Assembly: GCF_900142715.1 (NCBI RefSeq) | Contig: NZ_FRBX01000008.1 | Span: 229,107 to 293,106, forward strand | Direction: 5' to 3' | Source: Flavobacterium pectinovorum | GTDB lineage: Bacteria > Bacteroidota > Bacteroidia > Flavobacteriales > Flavobacteriaceae | Length of the DNA stretch: 64,000 nt | Shown: piece after piece, positions 58,943 to 64,000 of the stretch | How positions within the stretch are numbered: the first letter of the stretch is position 1 | Layout of the letters: each line of letters opens with the position of its first letter | Notes under the pieces: model-generated | Databases searched by the model: none | Told to the model about the DNA's origin: nothing | The model's input: only the letters and a program-made list of their open reading frames with translations | Program-made: the position numbers and the translations under genes

Positions 58943-60010
58943 TTAAGATTTATAATCTTGAAACGCATTCAGAATCAATTTATTTTCAACGGATTGGTTA
59001 ATTTTTATTTTTCCGATTCCTTCAATAAGTGCAAATTGAATCAATCCGTACTCATTTTTTTTATCATGAATAAGTAATTCTAAGATAGGATCGATGTCAT
59101 TTTCTTCAAACACTACATGGTCATAAATGTTTTTAATTGCGTTTTTGATTTCAGTATATTCTGCTTCTGTAATTAAATTTTTCTGCCATGAAATATAACT
59201 TTCAAGAATCATTCCAACAGCAATTGCTTCACCGTGTAATAATGTTTTTTTAGTTTCACTTTCCAGAAAATAACTTTCTATGGCATGACCTAAAGTATGT
59301 CCAAAATTTAAGGCTTTACGGATGTTTTTTTCTGTTGGATCTTGTATTACAATTTCATTTTTGATTTCTACAGAACGATAAATTAATTCATCAAAATCAG
59401 CATAATCAATAGATTTTAAATCTAAAAATTGTTTCCAGTATGGTGCATCGTAGATTAAGCCGTGTTTCAGCATTTCTGCCAAACCAGAGCGCATTTCACT
59501 TTGCGATAAAGTTTCAAGATAATTTGTATCAATCAAAACCATTTGAGGCACATTAATAACTCCAATTTGGTTTTTAAGATTTCCTAAGTCAACGCCAGTT
59601 TTTCCCCCAACTGAAGCATCAACCATAGATAATAAAGTAGTTGGAATATTAATAAAATCAACTCCACGTTTGAAAGTCGAAGCTACAAATCCGCCTAAGT
59701 CTGTCACAACGCCACCGCCAAGATTAATTACAAGAGATTTTCTATCAGCACCAAGTTCAGTTAAAACGTTCCAGATTTCAATACAAGTTTCAATATTTTT
59801 ATTAACCTCGCCAGATTCAAATTCAATTATTTCAATCGTTAAATCGGTTTCAAGTAAAGGCAAAAATTTTGGTAAACAATGCTCATTTGTCTCATTATCA
59901 ACTATGATAAACAAATTTGAATATTTATTGTCTTTTAAATGTGTATTTAAAGCTTCATATGCATTTTGGTTGAAATGCACTAAATAATTATTGGCTTGAA
60001 TAGATTGCAT
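58943..60010 (-). CDS. aroB: AroB, 3-dehydroquinate synthase
   Basis: A 355-residue NAD- and metal-dependent enzyme of the shikimate pathway. It has VINLGGGVVTDLGGFVASTFKRG (about 86-108), PTTLLSMVDASVGGKTGVDL (about 113-132, including the conserved Lys), LAEMLKHGLIYD, FGHTLGHAIE and LLHGEAIAVGM. The start is set at ATG 60010 (MQSIQANNYLVHF), the common family start; an in-frame ATG 12 codons upstream (60046) adds residues that look like non-coding leader. Single gene. Confidence 0.94.
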   Translation of the reverse strand: MQSIQANNYLVHFNQNAYEALNTHLKDNKYSNLFIIVDNETNEHCLPKFLPLLETDLTIEIIEFESGEVNKNIETCIEIWNVLTELGADRKSLVINLGGGVVTDLGGFVASTFKRGVDFINIPTTLLSMVDASVGGKTGVDLGNLKNQIGVINVPQMVLIDTNYLETLSQSEMRSGLAEMLKHGLIYDAPYWKQFLDLKSIDYADFDELIYRSVEIKNEIVIQDPTEKNIRKALNFGHTLGHAIESYFLESETKKTLLHGEAIAVGMILESYISWQKNLITEAEYTEIKNAIKNIYDHVVFEENDIDPILELLIHDKKNEYGLIQFALIEGIGKIKINQSVENKLILNAFQDYKS

Positions 60011-60164
60011 ATTTCTTTGGTTAATTGAAACCACAAAATAAGGCATTTTTAACTAAATAATGTCCAAAGTTTTTCTATAATTTAAACAAAATAATCCCTA
60101 AAAAGAATCAGTATAGATAGCATAAAACTTGAATTTGCACGTGTATTAGTACAGATGAGATTTA

Positions 60165-62474
60165 TTACTTACAATTTTGAACTATTTGCTGTTTTGCATC
60201 AGGAAAGTTTTTAGAATTGGACAAATTGAAATACTGACAGGCATTTTCTTTGTCATTAAGCTTTAAGTAACAATTCCCAATAAAGAATTCTGTTCTTCCC
60301 GAATTAAACTTTTTGTATTTTAATGCACCCAAAAAATAAGATAATGATTGTTGATAATTTGCTTTATTATAATAGTAGAAGGCCATATTTTGCATTATGT
60401 CAGCATTTTGAGGATCTAGCTTAAGAGCTTTCATATAAAAACTTAATTCTTTGTCCGAGTTATCTTTATCTACAAGAGCTCGTCCTTCTTTAATATAATT
60501 ACTAACCAAAATATCATTTTTTTGCTTTGTCAAAATACTGTCTCCAGGAAATTCTTTCAGTCCAAGGTCTATAAAATTTAGTATTTTATTACTGTCATAA
60601 TTTGCTTTTTGAAGTTCTTCTGCCGCTATTTGCCAGGCTTGGGGAATTTTTCTGTATTGAGTAATTAATTTATGCTCTTTTAATATCTCCTGTGTATCCT
60701 TTTTTGCACGGGCAAATTGTGCTGACATTTTAAAGAAGTTTAAATTTCTTGGACGCAAATAAAATGCTTCTTTGGCATAAATATAGGCGCTGTCTCTGTT
60801 TTCTTTTGCATTAGAAATAAGCATTTTATAAAAATCTATACGCCCAAAATGCGGATTTATTTTATTTGCTTTAGAGAGATACTTCAAAGCCTCGTTATAT
60901 TTTTTTTCATTCATATAATAAATCCCGGCATATTCATAAAATGATTCAGCAGTACTAAGTGTTGTTTTGTATTTAGGCAATCCTTTAATTAATTCATCTC
61001 CCGTAAGAACGCTATTTACAAATGAATTTTTGTTGTCTTTTTGTATTACATATTCTAAGTTTGAGGCTTTATATCCTAAAAATGCGAAATAACTGGTAAC
61101 CGCACTAACAAGAAGCAAAGCCAGATAAATTTTATTTTTGCTTGAATGATATTCGAAGCTCTTTATTTCTGGTGTGTTTACTAGTGTTAAAACCAATAAT
61201 AAGCATAGAAAAATCAGCATTGTAGGTCTAAACATTGGAAAATTCAAAAGCGAGTCCATTACATACACTACGGTTAGCATCAGTACTAAAATGGCAATTG
61301 TTTTTGTCTCGATATCCTCTGCGTTTACAATTCGTTTTGCGTTTACAAAAAAAACAAATGCAAAAATGGAAATATAAAGCAAACCATTAATGATTCCTGT
61401 TTCAGAAGCGATTTCTAGAAAATCATTGTGAGAATGAAGGGAAATAGTTGAATCATCCATTTGAGTTTTCTCATAAGGAATAGATTCTACTTTATAATTT
61501 CCTAAACCAACGCCGTTTATTGGGTGTTTTTCAATTAATTGCAGCGTATTATTCCAAAACAAAAGCCTAAGGTTTGCTGAAGCATCTGAAGTATTAATTT
61601 GTTTTATTCTGTTATTTATAGAAGTATAGCGATCATTATTTTCAGATTTTTTAAAAATAGCATTTGTTATTCCGATAGAGAATATAACCGGAATTATAAA
61701 TGTAAGACAACTGTAAAATGATGATTTATTAAAAGAATATGTTCTAAAATAATAAATAACATATAGAATATAAATTAAAATAATGCTGACAAGTGCTGTT
61801 CTTGCTCCCGTTAAAAAAATAGTAGTTGTTGCCAATAAAAGGGTAATTAATAAAAAGATTCTTTTAAGCCCCAAAAAATGCGTTATCCCAATTAGCAAGA
61901 AGGGAATTTTAATCATTAAACTTGCTGCCAAAATATTGATATTTCCTGCTCTTTCAGCCATTAAGCCAAGTGCTGTCACTATTGTGGTTTGATTTGCTTT
62001 TTGTTTTAAGTAATAAAGTTCTAAAACAGATTGAAAAAAAGCGGCAATGCCAATTATGAGGATAATTTTAGGGAGTAGGTGAAGTTTGTTTTTTAAAAGG
62101 ATTGTCAAATTTATAAGGAGACAAAAAGCAATTATCAATTCTATGAATTTTTCTATTACCAAAGTCGTGTTTTTTGCTGCAAAAACTGATAATCCGCAAA
62201 GAATTATAAATGTAAAATAGGCCCAAAACAAATAAGATCTTTTAATGGAAGAAATAATATCTATTGTTATTTCTTTTACATTGAAATACAAATAAACAGA
62301 CATTACGAAATTTAATATCGACAGATATAAAAATTGAGGATAAAGTATATCTATAGTTTTAGAATGGGGTAAAAAATCAATTAATAAAATTGCTCCTATA
62401 AAGAGTAACACAATATAATTTGGAACTAATGAACCTTTGTTTAGAATTGATTTTAGATTGATACTTTTTTCCAT
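60165..62474 (-). CDS. O-antigen ligase/Wzy-like protein with TPR domain
   Basis: A 769-residue protein. The first 430 residues contain ten to twelve hydrophobic helices with the Wzy_C/O-antigen-ligase block NGVGLGNYKVESIP and HSHNDFLEIASETGIINGLLY (about 320-360). From about 480 to 769 there are six to eight TPR-like repeats (for example YNEALKYLSKANKINPHFGRID and KANYQQSLSYFLGALKYKK). The family ligates or polymerises polysaccharide on the periplasmic side. Tail function is likely protein contact. No other polysaccharide genes are nearby. Confidence 0.85.
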   Translation of the reverse strand: MEKSINLKSILNKGSLVPNYIVLLFIGAILLIDFLPHSKTIDILYPQFLYLSILNFVMSVYLYFNVKEITIDIISSIKRSYLFWAYFTFIILCGLSVFAAKNTTLVIEKFIELIIAFCLLINLTILLKNKLHLLPKIILIIGIAAFFQSVLELYYLKQKANQTTIVTALGLMAERAGNINILAASLMIKIPFLLIGITHFLGLKRIFLLITLLLATTTIFLTGARTALVSIILIYILYVIYYFRTYSFNKSSFYSCLTFIIPVIFSIGITNAIFKKSENNDRYTSINNRIKQINTSDASANLRLLFWNNTLQLIEKHPINGVGLGNYKVESIPYEKTQMDDSTISLHSHNDFLEIASETGIINGLLYISIFAFVFFVNAKRIVNAEDIETKTIAILVLMLTVVYVMDSLLNFPMFRPTMLIFLCLLLVLTLVNTPEIKSFEYHSSKNKIYLALLLVSAVTSYFAFLGYKASNLEYVIQKDNKNSFVNSVLTGDELIKGLPKYKTTLSTAESFYEYAGIYYMNEKKYNEALKYLSKANKINPHFGRIDFYKMLISNAKENRDSAYIYAKEAFYLRPRNLNFFKMSAQFARAKKDTQEILKEHKLITQYRKIPQAWQIAAEELQKANYDSNKILNFIDLGLKEFPGDSILTKQKNDILVSNYIKEGRALVDKDNSDKELSFYMKALKLDPQNADIMQNMAFYYYNKANYQQSLSYFLGALKYKKFNSGRTEFFIGNCYLKLNDKENACQYFNLSNSKNFPDAKQQIVQNCK

Positions 62475-62702
62475 CGTAATAAATTTTCACAAAGATACAT
62501 TTATAAATAAAAACTTACATTTTATTTTCTAAAAAATATCTTACAACAATAAAATAATAATAATTTGAAGTAATCAATTTATTAATCATGCTCACTGCAT
62601 TGAAAATTTACATTAAATTAATTATCTAAGTTTTAATTGAGTTTTAACATAACTAAAACCAAAAAAACACCTCTATAACTGAACAATAATCAAAACTCTA
62701 TC

Positions 62703-62710
62703 TATATTTG
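62703..62710 (+). promoter_or_regulatory. TATATTTG -7 box upstream of proline dehydrogenase
   Basis: Exact TAnnTTTG match 17 bases before the start codon at 62728. No TTG is found 17-23 bases upstream, so only the -7 half is supported. Confidence 0.5.
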
Positions 62711-62727
62711 CACAAAAAATAAACTTA

Positions 62728-63897
62728 ATGGAAAAAATATTCGACAACACCCAAGTTGCATTTTCGTTGAAAAGTGATACAGAACTCGATAGAGCTTATT
62801 TTCTTTTTAAAATGATTGACAGTCAGCCTTTAGTTAGGATAGGAACTGCTGTTACCAATTTTGCTATAAAAGCAAATCTTCCGGTAGAAGGATTAATCCG
62901 TGCAACTGTTTTTGACCATTTTTGTGGTGGTGTAAACGAAAACGATTGTATTACAGTGGTAGACAAAATGTTTACAAAAGGCGTTTCGTCTGTTTTAGAT
63001 TATTCAGTTGAAGGAAAAGAAGAAGAAGAGCAATTTGATGCGGCTTTGCAAATGACTTTAAAAACTATTGAATTTGCTAAAGAACGTTTGGCAATTCCAT
63101 TTGCGGTTTTTAAGCCAACAGGTTTTGGTCGTTTTGAATTGTATGAAAAATTAGGAGAAAAACAATCGTTAACTCCTGCAGAACAAGCAGAATGGGATAG
63201 AGTAGTAGCTCGTTTTAATAATGTTTGCAGCGAGGCACATAAAAAAGATGTTGCTTTATTGATTGATGGTGAAGAAAGCTGGATGCAGGATGCTGCAGAT
63301 GATTTAGTTACCGAAATGATGCGCAAATACAATAAAGAAAAAGCAATTGTCTTTAATACGTTACAAATGTACCGTTGGGATCGTTTGGATTATTTGAAAA
63401 AATTACATGAAGTTGCCAAAAACGAAGGATTTTTTATTGGAATGAAATTGGTTCGCGGCGCTTACATGGAAAAAGAAAACAAAAGAGCTGAAGAGAAAAA
63501 TTATGTTTCGCCAATTTGTATTTCGAAAGAAGCAACAGATATTAATTATGATGCTGCTGTACATTATATGTTAGACCATTTAGAAACAATGTCAATTTTT
63601 GCAGGAACTCACAACGAATTGAGTTCTTATAAATTGATGGAAATGATGCAGGAAAAAGGTATTGCCAAAAACGATAACAGAATCTGGTTTGGGCAATTGT
63701 ACGGAATGAGTGATAATATCAGCTATAATTTGGCCGAAAACGGTTATAACGTAGCAAAATATCTTCCATTTGGACCTGTAAAAGATGTTATGCCCTATTT
63801 AATTCGTCGTGCTGAAGAAAACACTTCAGTTGCTGGGCAAACAAGCCGCGAATTATCTATGATTAAAGCAGAACGTAATAGAAGAAAAGGAAAATAA
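62728..63897 (+). CDS. Proline dehydrogenase
   Basis: A 389-residue FAD-dependent proline dehydrogenase of the single-function (non-PutA) kind. It has the FGRFELYEKLG, ALLIDGEESWMQDAADD (about 171-187), FNTLQMYRWDRLDYLKK, GMKLVRGAYMEKENKRAEEK (about 239-258), FAGTHNELSSYKLMEMM and FGQLYGMSDNISYNLAENGYNVAKYLPFGP blocks. It oxidises proline to pyrroline-5-carboxylate. The frame is complete. A TATATTTG box lies 17 bases upstream. A 7-bp satellite starts 10 bases after the stop. Confidence 0.94.
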   Translation: MEKIFDNTQVAFSLKSDTELDRAYFLFKMIDSQPLVRIGTAVTNFAIKANLPVEGLIRATVFDHFCGGVNENDCITVVDKMFTKGVSSVLDYSVEGKEEEEQFDAALQMTLKTIEFAKERLAIPFAVFKPTGFGRFELYEKLGEKQSLTPAEQAEWDRVVARFNNVCSEAHKKDVALLIDGEESWMQDAADDLVTEMMRKYNKEKAIVFNTLQMYRWDRLDYLKKLHEVAKNEGFFIGMKLVRGAYMEKENKRAEEKNYVSPICISKEATDINYDAAVHYMLDHLETMSIFAGTHNELSSYKLMEMMQEKGIAKNDNRIWFGQLYGMSDNISYNLAENGYNVAKYLPFGPVKDVMPYLIRRAEENTSVAGQTSRELSMIKAERNRRKGK

Positions 63898-63906
63898 TCT
63901 TTCTGA

Positions 63907-64000
63907 ATTTTAGATTTTAGATTTTAGATTTTAGATTTTAGATTTTAGATTTTAGATTTTAGATTTTAGATTTTAGATTTTAGATTTTAGATTTTAGATT
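63907..64000. repeat. ATTTTAG 7-bp tandem satellite (cut by window end)
   Basis: Thirteen perfect copies of ATTTTAG and three more bases fill 63907-64000, and the array runs off the window. Copy number is prone to change. It follows the proline dehydrogenase stop by 9 bases. Confidence 0.95.

Noticed and set aside
60011..60046. Longer AroB N-terminus from ATG 60046
   Set aside because: The twelve extra residues are not in the family start MQSIQAN; kept as a possible alternative only.
63907..64000. CRISPR-like array
   Set aside because: Heptamer repeats have no spacers and repeat length is far too short.
1..64000. tRNA, rRNA, 6S RNA, tmRNA or RNase P
   Set aside because: No cloverleaf-like segment, CCA-adjacent block or conserved rRNA sequence seen by eye in the gaps; a covariance search is required for certainty.
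1..64000. Defence, toxin-antitoxin or prophage island
   Set aside because: No restriction, Cas, Abi, toxin-like pair, integrase or phage structural gene among the coding regions; genes are mainly core metabolism.

Overview
The window is about two-thirds A+T and looks like chromosomal DNA from a Flavobacterium-like member of the Bacteroidota. Evidence for this: menaquinone genes (menD, menB, menA, menC); a geranylgeranylglycerol-phosphate-type UbiA enzyme beside Maf, KdsC and a DUF2520 protein; a ResB-CcsA fusion for cytochrome c maturation; a YpdA-type reductase; TAnnTTTG-like promoter boxes; and several intergenic repeats of a kind common in flavobacteria. I see no rRNA, tRNA, CRISPR array, transposase, integrase or phage module. 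Most of the window is ordinary core genome; the interest lies in the intergenic DNA, small ORFs and a few local arrangements.

Layout: 1-6.4 kb has a membrane protein, an alpha/beta hydrolase, a DUF805 protein and an operon of PIG-L deacetylase, an unlisted 35-residue membrane protein and a sodium:solute symporter. 6.5-13.8 kb has a His/Asp-rich secreted protein, a BamA/TamA-like outer-membrane protein, an AI-2E family permease, MscS, Maf, UbiA, KdsC and DUF2520. 14-20.2 kb has a secreted knob/coiled-coil protein, a GH28 pectinase with a LacI-type palindrome upstream, and the CcsBA fusion. 20.3-26.6 kb has a structured repeat, DUF3667, DoxX, an ECF sigma/anti-sigma pair with a possibly broken divergent ORF, glutathione peroxidase, GNAT and a thioredoxin-like protein. 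26.8-36.5 kb is the menaquinone region. 36.5-43.7 kb has an HhH protein, OmpA, CYTH, YpdA, SelO, MsrA and a PLP enzyme. 44-47.6 kb has an NTF2-like protein, a run of four close genes (methyltransferase, LytM/M23, DUF3887 lipoprotein, secreted protein) and an acyltransferase. 47.7-53.4 kb has an XRE regulator divergent from an M14 peptidase, then Lrp/AsnC, PEP carboxylase and DinB. 53.5-63.9 kb has RecQ, a hyperacidic protein, a deoxyhypusine-synthase-like protein, arginine decarboxylase with a long leader, AroB, an O-antigen-ligase/TPR protein and proline dehydrogenase, ending in a 7-bp satellite that runs off the window.

The least ordinary items are: (1) an array of five or six GTTTAC-N4-GTAAAC palindromes in two clusters between the XRE regulator and the M14 peptidase gene; (2) a near-consensus flavobacterial promoter driving a ~240-nt leader, with a 59-codon ORF, ahead of arginine decarboxylase; (3) that decarboxylase followed by a deoxyhypusine-synthase homolog and a poly-Asp protein; (4) a 35-aa membrane protein between PIG-L and the symporter; (5) two copies, in opposite orientations, of a structured intergenic element; and (6) several nested intergenic inverted repeats. 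I did not find a clearly new defence or mobile system.
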